Of a DNA stretch of 64,000 nucleotides, positions 23,400-33,039 are shown piece after piece. The position numbers and the translations under genes are program-made. How positions within the stretch are numbered: position 1 is the first letter of the stretch; each line of letters starts with the position of its first letter. The notes beneath the pieces are model-generated. The model searched no databases. It saw only the letters and a list, made by a program, of their open reading frames with translations, and had not been told where the DNA came from. Source of the stretch: Zarea fungicola (lineage: Eukaryota > Ascomycota > Sordariomycetes > Hypocreales > Cordycipitaceae); assembly GCA_900169235.1 (NCBI GenBank), contig FWCC01000011.1, positions 1 to 64,000 of the forward strand. Direction: 5' to 3'.

Positions 23400-23700
23400 T
23401 AAATAGATGTGTGGCATACCATTTTGTCTCTAATTTCGTCTTAAACCCCTCTAATGATATAGACAACGGTCATTTTGAACTTACTCTCCTAGTTGCTAAG
23501 ATGGGAAACTCTTCTCTGTACTTTAAGCTTGCCTTTAAAGCTTATACGCTTAGCTATTTAAGTAATGGCATAAAAAAAGCGACTCTCTAGGAGCGAGATG
23601 CCCTTACGACGTATGTACAGGCGTTATCTACCACTAGCCAAGTAATATAAGATTGTGTCTTATTTGAATGAGATGCTACTATTGCGTCTACAAGCTCCAG
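23400..23700 (+). pseudogene. RIP-damaged fragment related to the Zn2Cys6 regulator
   Basis: The plus strand reads YHFVSNFVLNPSND, then HFELTLLVAKMGNSSLYFKL, AFKAYTLSYLSNG and ERDALTTYVQALSTTSQ. This parallels HHFVSNYVLIPPQG, YFQFIIPLIKADNPSPHFKL, AFEACALAYFGNRM and EKEALSKYVKALATTGR in the regulator at 1868-3954, in the same order and spacing. Stops appear as TAG and TAA within the frame, for example TLSYLSNG..TL-stop-ERDAL, as C-to-T changes would produce. The zinc cluster and the C-terminal half were not found. It is a fragment of a second Fungal_trans_2 gene on the opposite strand from the intact copy. Confidence 0.75.
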
Positions 23701-23968
23701 AAATGTTCCAGTCACCAAACCAGATTTATGCTCATGTTGCCTGAAGATTATGTGAAATCATGAACTAAAAAGAAGAAGATGATGAAAAGGACTACTTATA
23801 CATGAAAATGTTGAAATCACAAGGTAGTCAACTCTTCAAGCGAGGTCACAGGGCTGAATGCGTTTGTGTATTAATTCGTTTATTGATCATGTTGCAGAAT
23901 AGCTAGCTAGGCTTCGGCCACAACCACTTGTACTTATAGAATACTTACGTAAAGGCAGCATCCGCCAA

Positions 23969-24334
23969 TCAAGAGTCCGCCTTTCCGCCGCTCGATTGAG
24001 CAGGAGATGCCTCGGGCGGCTCTACTCCAGCAAGGAGGTAAAAATACCGGGCACGTCCCTGGTAGTACTGCCGCGCAGCCTCAGCCTCGGCATGGCGACC
24101 GAGTTCCTTCAGGCACTTGATACGATACCGATGGAAGTCGTCTGAATGCGCGCCATAGTCCCTCTCCCTTCCATTCACGAAGCCTATGCACTGTTCAGCC
24201 CTGCGCAGCGCCTCCCGAGTGTTTCCGACATCCCAATGCAGCATCATGCTAATTTTAAGCGCCGCTATTTCGCGGGGCAACTCCACAGTACCTGTAGGAG
24301 GAGGTGTAGGAGGAGATGTAGGAGGGTTGGACAT
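23969..24334 (-). CDS. Small TPR-like protein, unknown function
   Basis: A 121-residue single frame. A Pro/Thr-rich start (MSNPPTSPPTPPPTGTVELP) is encoded by a GGAGGAGGTGTAGGA microsatellite. Then come helical repeats: IAALKISMMLHWDVGNTREA, LRRAEQCIGFV, FHRYRIKCLKELGRHAEAEA and an alkaline YYQGRARYFYLL segment. The A-pattern ELGRHAEAEAA fits one tetratricopeptide-like helix pair. The frame resembles the ORF at 26737-27108 in its layout and shares L-K/L-ELGRH. No catalytic motif is present. It may be real and expressed, but no homolog could be checked. Confidence 0.5.
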   Translation of the reverse strand: MSNPPTSPPTPPPTGTVELPREIAALKISMMLHWDVGNTREALRRAEQCIGFVNGRERDYGAHSDDFHRYRIKCLKELGRHAEAEAARQYYQGRARYFYLLAGVEPPEASPAQSSGGKADS

Positions 24335-25571
24335 TTTTTTTCCCCCAAGAGTGGCTGTAAAGGAAGGAAGTGGAAATTTTGGTCAAGGGGGGTGCGTCAG
24401 AGGGACAGTGGGTTGGTGGAAAGCTTGCTGAATTACAGAGAGGCAACGGTGCTTTATATAATTATTTTTTGACTGCTGGATATTGCATTTTGATTATAAA
24501 ATCCGTTTCCCTGTCGAAACGTCTCAAGAAAGCGAAGAAAAACGGTTGCGTTGTATTTTCGAACGAAACGGCAGTACTAGATTCATTCGCATTGTTCAAA
24601 GAACAGAGCGTTCATCCAGACTCCACATCTTCGTACATGTTGCATCCTTTGGAAGAAGAATAGCCATTTGCAGCTCCATTAAAGAGGAGAAACTCGGCCA
24701 AGATGCGAAATGGACGTTGTTTCGGTGTGATGTGCAATGGCTGTTGAAGGCGGACTTGTCACGGCTCTCGTTGCACTTGGTCGTGGCATTCACAGACCAG
24801 TTACCCTTGGCCCTCCACCTTGCGCTTTGTTCGTGGGTTTCGAGAAATCGAACATGGTGACAAAGAAAGTCTACGAGTGGTAAAATGAATGATGATGAAG
24901 AGTCTTTTTGGCATCTAACAAAACAATTGGGTTAGGCTGTCATTCTAGTATAACGTGCGTCTGACTCTTAGTATCAGTTCCGTGGATCCTTGCTCACGTC
25001 TCTACCATGTGTCTTCGCATGGGCGAATCGCAATTGCTTGTCGGCCGCAGTCTCTAAATGATGCTGCATCTAATGCCTCTTGCTGCCAGCCACGCAATTC
25101 GTCCAACTATCTGAAAATACCACGGTCGGCCAACCATTTGCTGCCGACTACCCTCAAGGTACTTTGTCACTAAGCAAGTTACTGTCTGTAGCAGTGTTCC
25201 TCTCGTGTTCCCAGCGCACGAGCTAGCCCTTTGTCGTTTTCCCGACAGTTACAGCCATAACCATAAAGCCAACATTCAAAGTCTTTCTGGCCGATTTACA
25301 GGCCCAGATCGACTGGCCGATCCGCACTATTCTCGCTCAAAAACGGTTTGTACACAAGTCAGGCGCTCAACGCCGACAAGAAACAAGAGTTGGCGCAAAG
25401 GTGGTTCCGCGGTGGACAAGTCTCGGCGTCTGCGGTCATAAAATATTGCTGGCAGATTCATTTCTCATGCGTAATGGTGGAAACACGTCGAGTCGCGCAG
25501 AGGCAGCTACCCGATGGTGTTCATGTCGCTGTAAGTCGATGTCGCGTGAGCGAACACGAGTTCAACGCCGC
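24335..25571. other. Intergenic region, no gene recognised
   Basis: Plus-strand open frames here (24370-24860 and 24955-25441) lack motifs and have irregular composition. The region is the upstream flank of the small TPR-like gene and the 3' flank of the LysM gene. Confidence 0.45.
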
Positions 25572-26105
25572 TCATTCCTGCACGCAGATTTGGGACCCGA
25601 GGGATAGATTATCGCAGTTGAGCCCCGGATTCAATTTTATGACATCATCCACGCTTCCCCCGTGGCTGTCCGCAATGGCCCAGCACGTATCGCCCGTGTG
25701 GATCGTGTATGGCGCCGCGCCGAGTGGGCACGCCAGCGGCTTGGGCTCGTCGGAGCGGGCAGCGACGTGCAGATACCAAAAGAGAAGCAGGAATACAACG
25801 CCAATGATGAGGCCGAAATTGAGCAGCGGCATGAGTTCAGCCCGCCACGAGACAGCAGGGCCAGCGGCACTGCTGCTGGGCAGGAATGGCTGCGCGTCGT
25901 CGTCGTCGTTGTCGTCGTGATGATGCGCCGTCGCCTCGTGCCCGACACGCGTCAGCCGGCCGTATCGCGAGCCGGGGGGGCTCTCCCAGTAGGCGCCATC
26001 AGAATCTTGGTATGTGTAGACACCCGTGTCGGCATCGTAGCCGACGCACGTCATGCCTTCTGGGAGGCGTTCCTCGTCGTCATCGTATCGTGATCGTCGC
26101 GGCAT
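25572..26105 (-). CDS. Membrane-anchored LysM-domain protein
   Basis: A 177-residue single-exon protein. The N-terminus MPRRSRYDDDEERLPEGMTC is charged and has no signal peptide. A short WW-like segment GYDADTGVYTYQDSDGAYWE follows. A His/Asp-rich stretch comes next (HHHDDNDDDDAQ). One membrane span, LMPLLNFGLIIGVVFLLLFW, lies at about residues 90-110. The C-terminal 50 residues form one LysM domain: YTIHTGDTCWAIADSHGGSV, then VIKLNPGLNCDNLSLGSQIC. LysM binds chitin or related N-acetylglucosamine polymers (known). The layout predicts a type II protein with the LysM domain outside the cytosol or in the secretory lumen. An in-frame ATG exists at 26255, but the extra residues look non-coding. 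Similar single-span LysM proteins occur across Sordariomycetes. Confidence 0.8.
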   Translation of the reverse strand: MPRRSRYDDDEERLPEGMTCVGYDADTGVYTYQDSDGAYWESPPGSRYGRLTRVGHEATAHHHDDNDDDDAQPFLPSSSAAGPAVSWRAELMPLLNFGLIIGVVFLLLFWYLHVAARSDEPKPLACPLGAAPYTIHTGDTCWAIADSHGGSVDDVIKLNPGLNCDNLSLGSQICVQE

Positions 26106-26736
26106 TGCGGGGAGGTCTAGCAGCGACCGTCGGCTGTTTGATGTGGAAAATGACACGGTATTCGATGAAATGGATATAGAGAGATTGCCTAGAGTTATTT
26201 CGAGGGGAGGAATGATGTCTTGACACGATGTGTTGGAATCAAGACGATGATACAATGCGAAACACGAATGTGGGGCAGTGCATCGCCACAGAACAACTAA
26301 AAATAGCGGCTTGGATCACCTTGAATCACTGTCATTTTCTTTCAAGCATCACTACTCTCCTTCAGTCAAGTGAGTAAAAATGCAGCTGCCTTTTCCGTTG
26401 TACATCAAAGTCCGGCTTTCATGGAGCGCTCCACGGAGAGCAGCCCCATGACAATAGACGCCGCAAAGGTTGTAGTTGAACTGACAAGTTGCTGTGTTAA
26501 TATTGATGATGACAACAATGGATGTAATCAAAAGGCGACTGTAAGAACAGACGAAACGAAACTCTGCTGGTCTTACGAAACTGGAGAAATAATGAAAACT
26601 TGGTCGTTCTGCCAAGTATAAATAAATGATTGCTTCGCTTACATCGAGTTGTACTGCACCACGAGGTTTCAGAACCTCGTAGCATCTACTTCATCTCCGA
26701 GCCTGCTCCAACTGTTCCTTTGAACCGACCGTCAAA
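26106..26736. other. Divergent upstream region of the LysM and TPR-like genes
   Basis: A 630-bp gap separates two genes transcribed away from each other. It should hold both promoters. No further gene is supported; the overlapping frames at 26352-26685 lack motifs. Confidence 0.45.
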
Positions 26737-27108
26737 ATGTTCCCACAAGAAGTCGTCAAGATTTCCTGCTCATCAAAGCAAATGCATGACAAGGTTGTCG
26801 AGCATCATGAGGATTTCTTGCAGCCCTTGATTGACCATACTTTGCGAAACCTGAACTGGCATCGAGCTTTGCGGTACATTAATGTAGCCTTGGACCAATC
26901 GACCGACGAGCTCGGCCGGTGCTTTGGCTGTCAATACCTACGGGCGCCGCTATTAATGCAAAAGTCCACAACTCTTTTGGAGCTAGGAAGACACCAGGAA
27001 TCTATCCAGGTCGCTGAAGAGTACATAGCGTTAGTACGGCGTCTCAAAACCGTCCACGAGGATTTGAAGCAACAGCGTCGCAACGAAGAGTCGAGCAAGA
27101 CAGACTAG
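26737..27108 (+). CDS. Small TPR-like protein, unknown function
   Basis: A 123-residue frame starts MFPQEVVKISCSSKQMHDKV in good context (TCAAAATG). It contains the helical segments LIDHTLRNLNWHRALRYINV, then YLRAPLLMQKSTTLLELGRH and QESIQVAEEYIALVRRL. The TLLELGRHQESIQVAEEYIA unit fits a tetratricopeptide-like helix pair. It ends in a charged RRNEESSKTD tail. It resembles the minus-strand ORF at 23969-24334 in size and in the ELGRH core, and both lie beside the LysM gene. It may be a fragment or small member of a larger TPR family. No function is assigned. Confidence 0.5.
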   Translation: MFPQEVVKISCSSKQMHDKVVEHHEDFLQPLIDHTLRNLNWHRALRYINVALDQSTDELGRCFGCQYLRAPLLMQKSTTLLELGRHQESIQVAEEYIALVRRLKTVHEDLKQQRRNEESSKTD

Positions 27109-27754
27109 TATCCAAATTTCAGCTTTGGAGGGCAATTTGTCTCTGCTTCGTCTTTTTTGGTTGTATGCTGGTTTGTTGTCTCTTTGCGGAATTCATGTCA
27201 TATGTAAGTCGAAGCGTTTTTGGCGCTGCGTGAGGATGCCAAATGCCTGGCGGTAAGTACTCCAATTATTCGCCTGTCTTTGACTTTATAGTTTAATTAA
27301 AAAATTATTCCTTCATCTCAGTTATTCTTGCATTGTGAAAGTGGTATGCGGCAGCCAGCGCTAATAGTTAAAAAAAAATGTAAAAAGAAACAAGAGTCGC
27401 GATATCCTCCCATCACTTCCCACGCTTTCTCTACTCATAAGCAAAGGATGCAAGCCTCAGATTAGCCCGCTCCCTTTGTACCAATGTTCAGAGTAAGGCG
27501 ATATAGCATGTCGCTTTTATAAAAAAGTTAAATAAATCTAGGGAAAATAATAGTAGGTGTACGGCGACGGGTAGCAGCCGATGAGACATCACTCACTCAG
27601 CAAGCGCCGTGACGACAACTGGCGCAATTTTCATTGCTTACCCAGTTTTGATGCATAATACCGCGGTTGCGCTATTTCCCGCATGCTACTACGTTTATAC
27701 CACCGAGTTCTATTGGGTAACGCGGCTGCTAGGAGCAAGCACCGTCTTGGCAAA
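27109..27754. other. Intergenic region between convergent genes
   Basis: 3' flanks of the small TPR-like gene and the GNAT gene. An A-run occurs at 27370-27390. Nothing else was recognised. Confidence 0.45.
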
Positions 27755-28475
27755 TCAATTTGCCAGCCCCGTTTCACGAAACATGATGGCACCGCCTTGA
27801 ATCCCATACGTTATCATTTCCCCAACATTGGCCCGGCCAACTTCGACAAAGCCGAGTTTCTCATAGAAACCAGTCCCTTCGTAAGAACTGATGACCGTCG
27901 CACAGAGCCCATCCTTCTCAGCCCGCTCCGTACCCCACTGGACCAGGTCTCTCCCTATTCCCCGAAAGCGAAAGCCGGGATGCGTAGCCAACATCTCCAG
28001 ACTCCAATTCTGCGCCCTAGCTCCGGACCAGTGGTGACTGAAGAGCGGAAACGTCTCCTCCATGAGTTTCGCCTTTGTTTCATCCGCGGCCCTATTGCGA
28101 CCTACATTCGTCGCAGGCGGGAGAACCTCCTGTTCATCCTTGGGCGGCTGTCTGTTTCGGAATTAATGTCTTGTTTTTATCGAGCCAAGGGGTTCTTCCA
28201 TCTCACGTGGATCCGTCCTCCGTTGGAGGGTTTCGTTTCCAGACTGCGACGCCCGCGACGGCATCCGAGTCTGGGTCGCGCCAGACAAGGTGATGGTGGC
28301 CAGCCTCCAAGAAACGCCGGCGAAACCCGGTTTCAAAATACTGAATAAAGTCTTCCGGGTACTCTGCCCGGTACGGATGCATCAGTTCACCAAACAGATC
28401 GTCATTCATGAAAGACAGTGCTGCCACTTCAGCCATTGACCGCAGGTCTTGGCCAGTCGCCGTTTGAATTCCCAT
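27755..28475 (-). CDS. GNAT-family N-acetyltransferase
   Basis: Two exons, 28475-28207 and 28151-27755, joined across a 55-bp intron (donor GTGAGA, acceptor AACAG) give 221 residues in one frame. The start MGIQTATGQDLRSMAEVAAL fits the beta1-alpha1 region of GNAT proteins. HHHLVWRDPDSDAVAGVAVW is the beta2-beta3 region. After a linker, WSLEMLATHPGFRFRGIGRD carries beta4 and motif A, with R-F-R-G-I-G-R as the acetyl-CoA phosphate-binding loop (family pattern Q/R-x-x-G-x-G/A). GTGFYEKLGFVEVG is motif B. The enzyme should transfer acetyl from acetyl-CoA to an amine. Its substrate cannot be read from the sequence. It lies in the accessory region without a matching pathway next to it. Confidence 0.82.
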
Positions 28476-29183
28476 TTTACTGAAAGAGTTTGATGATTTG
28501 AGTAATTGGTCGGTGGGAAATGAACTCTTTCATGTCTTTACGAGTGCGGACTATTTACCTACGTCAATTTGTCTAATTTGTCTATCTCTTGTGCCGTCAA
28601 TCCACTTTCTGAGTCATTTACAACGGCCCCGTCTCCATATCTAGATTGTTCATCTCCTGTACTGCCTAATAACAGAAGTCTGAGTGGTACTACTAACGAA
28701 CCCACAAGAGGGCCGACAGATCTCACAATTGAGATTTAAAGAAGAAAAGAGCTAGCTTTAAGCTTCTAAAAATCGATTTTATATGTCTCAACAACTATCC
28801 TTTGTACACAAGTTGAAAATATTTTACTCCAAATGTGGGGGAAAGGCACGAGGGGCCATTTGCTACAGAATGTGGCTGCCAAGCCAATCACTCAACACGC
28901 AACTTATGCCCTTTAACGGTTCCGCTATGCCCCAAAAGAGAAATGCCCGAAAATATACTGTAGCGCACTCTTTCGCTGGAGCAACACTGAAGCGCCGGAC
29001 TAGGTTATTACGCAGCGCTGTAGAATTCCACACATGTTGCATGGACACAGCCACATCAGGCTGGAGCAAGTCCAAGAATTAATGATTGGGAGCTACTCGG
29101 GATAGAATAAGGTGACCACACAGTGAGCTATCGTAAGAGGTGACCAGTGGACACATCTCGAGTGAGTAAGGGTGACGGTGGGG

Positions 29184-29250
29184 CAATTGAGCCGCTTCTT
29201 GGTCAATTGAGCCGCTTCTTGATCGACTGAACCACTTCTTATCAATAGAT
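29184..29250 (+). repeat. Three diverged copies of a ~20-bp CAATTGAGCCGCTTCTTG unit
   Basis: Two near-identical copies of CAATTGAGCCGCTTCTTG are followed by CGACTGAACCACTTCTTATC. The block resembles the right end of pogo element B (CGACCCGCTTGTTCAGG, then ACCCGCTTATCAACCACG). Spacing and the TTATCAA ending agree, so it may be an isolated transposon terminus. Confidence 0.6.
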
Positions 29251-29602
29251 GGCTTACGTCTGTCAATGAGATCTTGGCGTATTGTCCAGCGGGGGATGCA
29301 TATCTAACAAGGTAGAGCTCCCTTGTTAGATTGATTCCTTCTCAGAAGACGCCACAGGCTTCACACTCACTCATGGGACACCGACCAGTACACTTGTCCC
29401 GGTACCTACCGGTAGGGCTGCATCTGAAGTTTCAAACAAAAAGCTTGTTTTGCTAGTTTCTTTGTAATTTAATGCGGGGGAATAAGTATACCCGCCGTTA
29501 CCTCATGGATAACACCAGCCATTGGTCGTTGACCCGCGCATCAATGACGGATGGCGGTAAGGATTAGTAAACACAGAAACAAAATGCCCCTCCGCTCCAG
29601 TA

Positions 29603-29640
29603 AATGAGCCGCTTGTTCCTCGGAATGAGCCGCCTGTCCG
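29603..29640 (+). repeat. Two copies of a TGAGCCGCyTGT unit
   Basis: AATGAGCCGCTTGTTCC and AATGAGCCGCCTGTCC are adjacent. The motif is shared with the cluster at 29184-29250 and with the subterminal repeats of pogo element B. Confidence 0.5.
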
Positions 29641-30102
29641 ATTCTGACATGTTGGTAATGTTCAACTAAAAAGTAGATGCCTACACAATGCCGAGCCCTT
29701 GTAACCTGCTTGACAGGCAGTTCCTCTCGCAGTTAAGCCACAATACTGTCGGCCGCTACACAGTTGAGTCAAGAACCAAAGTACGCGGATCAGGCCGCCG
29801 GAGAACTGGCAATACTGGCGTCTCCTGCAGAAGGTGGGCCAAATTCGGTAGCTAGATCAATGGCAAGATGCTTTCGGCGGGAAGATGGTCAGCTACCCGG
29901 CATTCATGAAATTGGCTGAAACCATGAAGCGCAGGGCTACTTTGTTGGTGGCTGACTTTTGCTGACCTCTCATTTCAGAGGCGGTGCTAAAGGCCGGGCG
30001 AGGCGTGACATACGTGGCCCCCGCCCAAATCATGATCAGCGTAGTTGCAGTGTTGGTTGCTGACGCGACCAGCTCTCCTCCTCTTCAAACTCTAGCATCA
30101 CC

Positions 30103-32220
30103 ATGTGGCCGTTCACACACCCCTACCCAGAAAAGTGTGCACGGGATGTCGATGGAAAAGTGTACGACTATATAATTGTCGGAGGTAAATACAGACTGCC
30201 ACTATTCCTGTTGTGATTGGACGAGTCAACGCTAATCAAATACTTCATAATCTTATATGCAGGCGGTACGTCGGGGTGCGTTCTAGCTTCTCTATTGTCA
30301 GAGGACCCGACCATCAGTGTGTTGGTTATTGACAGAGGCGCCGTCAATGACAGCTGGTCCTCTCGCGTCCCTTTGATCAGCATGGATTTCGTCACCAGGC
30401 CGGGTGTCGCTGTAGTTGACCGATGGTCCGCCGGACTGCCCGCGCGAGGGGGCTACAAGCTTATGCTCGTGTCCGCCGATGCTATCGGTGGCTCTTCACG
30501 CATAACCGGCACGCTTGTCACGCGTGGTGTTCCTGGAGGATATAACGACTGGGCTGAGAACCTCGGCCTGGCTGAGTGGAGCTGGGCCAAGGTTGAACCG
30601 TATTTCAAGTCCCTTGAAAATGCGACGTCGTCGCTGAATGATGACTGTCGCGGGCACAATGGTATTTTTAGACGCTGCTGCCTAGAGCTCATAATTTTAA
30701 CACTTATAATAGGCCGATTTTCCTCTCGCCGAGTTCCAGAAGTGCATGAATGGCCTTCCCAGTGAGTCCTAAACCACAATGAAGCATCCGCGACAAAATG
30801 TGTAGTTTGCAGAACTGCCTGAAATTTAGTGACCGTGCTTCTATGTAGTCTCGAGAAACCCTGTCGAGCTCTGGGTCTCGCCAGCATCTCAGATGCCAAC
30901 ACACCAACCGCTCCAGCACAAGCCCTATTTACAAACGAGTTTGCAATTGACCAGCAAGGGAAGCGTGTCTCGGCATTGTCCGCTTTCTTGAACAAAGACA
31001 TTGCGACTTCAAGAAAGAATCATTTAACAGTTTGTACAAAGTCGATTGTGACCAGGTTAAAGATCAACAAGGGAATTGAAAGCAAAAACAGCGTCGAGGG
31101 TGTGTATCTCCAGGAGCTCGGCAATGCTACGAAAAACGATGGCTCCGAATACTTTGTAAGCGCCCGCCGCGAAGTTGTGATTTGCAGCGGCGCATTGAGT
31201 ACGCCCCAGCTTCTACTGCTCAGCGGCATTGGCCCCAAGGAGGAATTGGCTAGGCATGACATCGCACAAGTCAGTGATCTCTCCGCTGTGGGAAGACACC
31301 TCCAAGATCACACCATGTTCCCTCTATTGTTAGAAGTGACATGGTCGGAAAGTGTCTTGGCCATGACGACGTTGCTGTCCGGCCTGTGGAATTTCCTACT
31401 CTACCTATTTTTGGGGACAGGAATAATGGGCACTGCAGTTACCCCTCGAAGTGTCTTTGTTCGGTCTTCAGCGCTCACAGACCAAGTCACAATTAAGAAA
31501 GTCGACGATGACGGAAGAGACACAATGGACGATCACCAGCCTCATAATGTACCAGACATTGAAGTAATGCTAATTTCAGCTCCCACCCTTGATCGATGGC
31601 TCAAAGGAAAGTCCGTAATCAGCTTCTTGACGGCTTTGGTGCAGCCAAACTCAAAGGGCACCCTGCAGCTGGCATCCACGGACCCAAAGGACTATCCCAT
31701 CATTCACTACCCATATTTTGAAGACACCAAGGATCTCGAGACCGCGCGGAAGGCTGCGCGTCTCTCCATGAGATTGGCTACCGAGCTGGTCGACAATCCC
31801 GAATACAAGCACCCCATCTCGTTATTCATCGCACCAACTGTCAATAAAGAGGTACTTCCGACAAGGAAGGAGGCAAAAGGAAAAGATTTCTCTAATGCAG
31901 CAGCCTATACTGTTTTCCCAAAGAATAGGAACGGTGAAAAGACCTGGGCCACAGTCACTGATGAAGAGATTGATGAATATGTCAAGGCCGTTGGCACAAC
32001 TGGCATGCATTATGCAAGTACATGTCGTATGTCCTTGGACTCTAAACACGGTGTAGTTGACCAAGCACTTGTTGTGCACGGTTTCAGCAATCTTCGGATA
32101 GCAGACGCAAGTGTATTTCCGAAACTTCCTTCTTCCCATACAATGCTTCCTGTCATGATGTTGGGGGCAAGGTGCGCGGACTTTATGAAAGCCGACAGGG
32201 AAACGACGAAATTGAAGTAG
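30103..32220 (+). CDS. GMC-family FAD-dependent oxidoreductase
   Basis: Four exons, 30103-30184, 30263-30661, 30713-30761 and 30849-32220, give 633 residues in one frame. The N-terminus MWPFTHPYPEKCARDVDGKV has no signal peptide. DYIIVGGGTSGCVLASLL is the FAD dinucleotide-binding motif. ADAIGGSSRITGTLVTRGVP is the first GMC signature region, and GALSTPQLLLLSGIGPKEEL is the second. The C-terminal catalytic part has TGMHYASTCRMS, GVVDQALVVHGFSNLRIADA and LPSSHTMLPVMMLGARCADF. The usual His/Asn pair is represented by His in MHYASTC and His in SSHTM. GMC enzymes oxidise alcohols, sugars or choline (known). A hydrophobic stretch, LLSGLWNFLLYLFLGTGIMG, may line the substrate region. The substrate is unknown. 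A CocE-type hydrolase follows 0.8 kb downstream on the same strand. Confidence 0.85.
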
Positions 32221-33039
32221 AGGCCGGCGCTTAGAAAATGGGAGTAATAAATGGTCTTTTTATTGAACGTACTATTAATATAAGATGTGGGAACTTTTGA
32301 ATTTATTATTTACAAGTAAACCCCGACCTCTGTCTGCATCAGCATTATCCTAGACACCGATGGAGTTCATAATGCGACTAAGTAGCACGATCGTGACGCT
32401 AGTGGGAAGCTAATGGTATTATAATTATGCTGGAAGACTAACCGGCAAAAACATTTGCCAATGTTGGCGTTCCTTTTTTACAACGACGAGTCTACCGTTA
32501 ATTGTCCAAGGTCTCGAATCTTGCCGCTACGCATTTAAGTCCGGGTGGGCCGTCTGATCCAGTTCAGCGTCTGTAACGTACTAGCTAGTATCTATACTCC
32601 GTATTACAACTACAGCTAACTTAATGTGCATGTATTGCCCAAGACTAGTCTAACTTGGCGGGTGAGTTCCTGTCGAGTAATTGATACACCAGTCAATTTA
32701 GCGAGTCATTAGCTTGGAGTACGGAGAGCTTATTATTGGCACACTAACCAAACTCGGTGCTTGCAGTATTGTCCGCAATGACCGCATCGGACATAATGTG
32801 CACATTGGGCACCATTTCCGAGTCGAGAGCGCGAGCGACTCGTCAGCAAGTTATTCCCGAAACGAGGCAGTTCCGACAATCCACAGCACTAGGAGCTAAA
32901 CCTTTCCATACCTCCCGGGCTTTCTTTATTCATCAACTACACATTAATGACTTTTTGCACGTCAAGGCAGGTCGCTGGTTGCAACTGCCGACAATATTAA
33001 TCGCCGTCATATCTATCCAGGAATCCAGGAATCCCCACG
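32221..33039. other. Region between the GMC and hydrolase genes
   Basis: An 820-bp gap with no supported gene. It contains TACTCCGTAT near 32595 and TACGGAGAG near 32719, and should hold the hydrolase promoter. Confidence 0.45.

Larger units (their letters stand above)
28476..30102. other. Gene-poor region with TGAGCCGCTT repeats
   Basis: No gene is supported between the GNAT gene and the GMC oxidoreductase. It contains the repeat clusters at 29184-29250 and 29603-29640. The last few hundred bases should include the GMC promoter. Confidence 0.5.

Noticed and set aside
29184..29250. CRISPR-like array
   Set aside because: Repeats are adjacent without unique spacers, only three copies, and the organism is a fungus.
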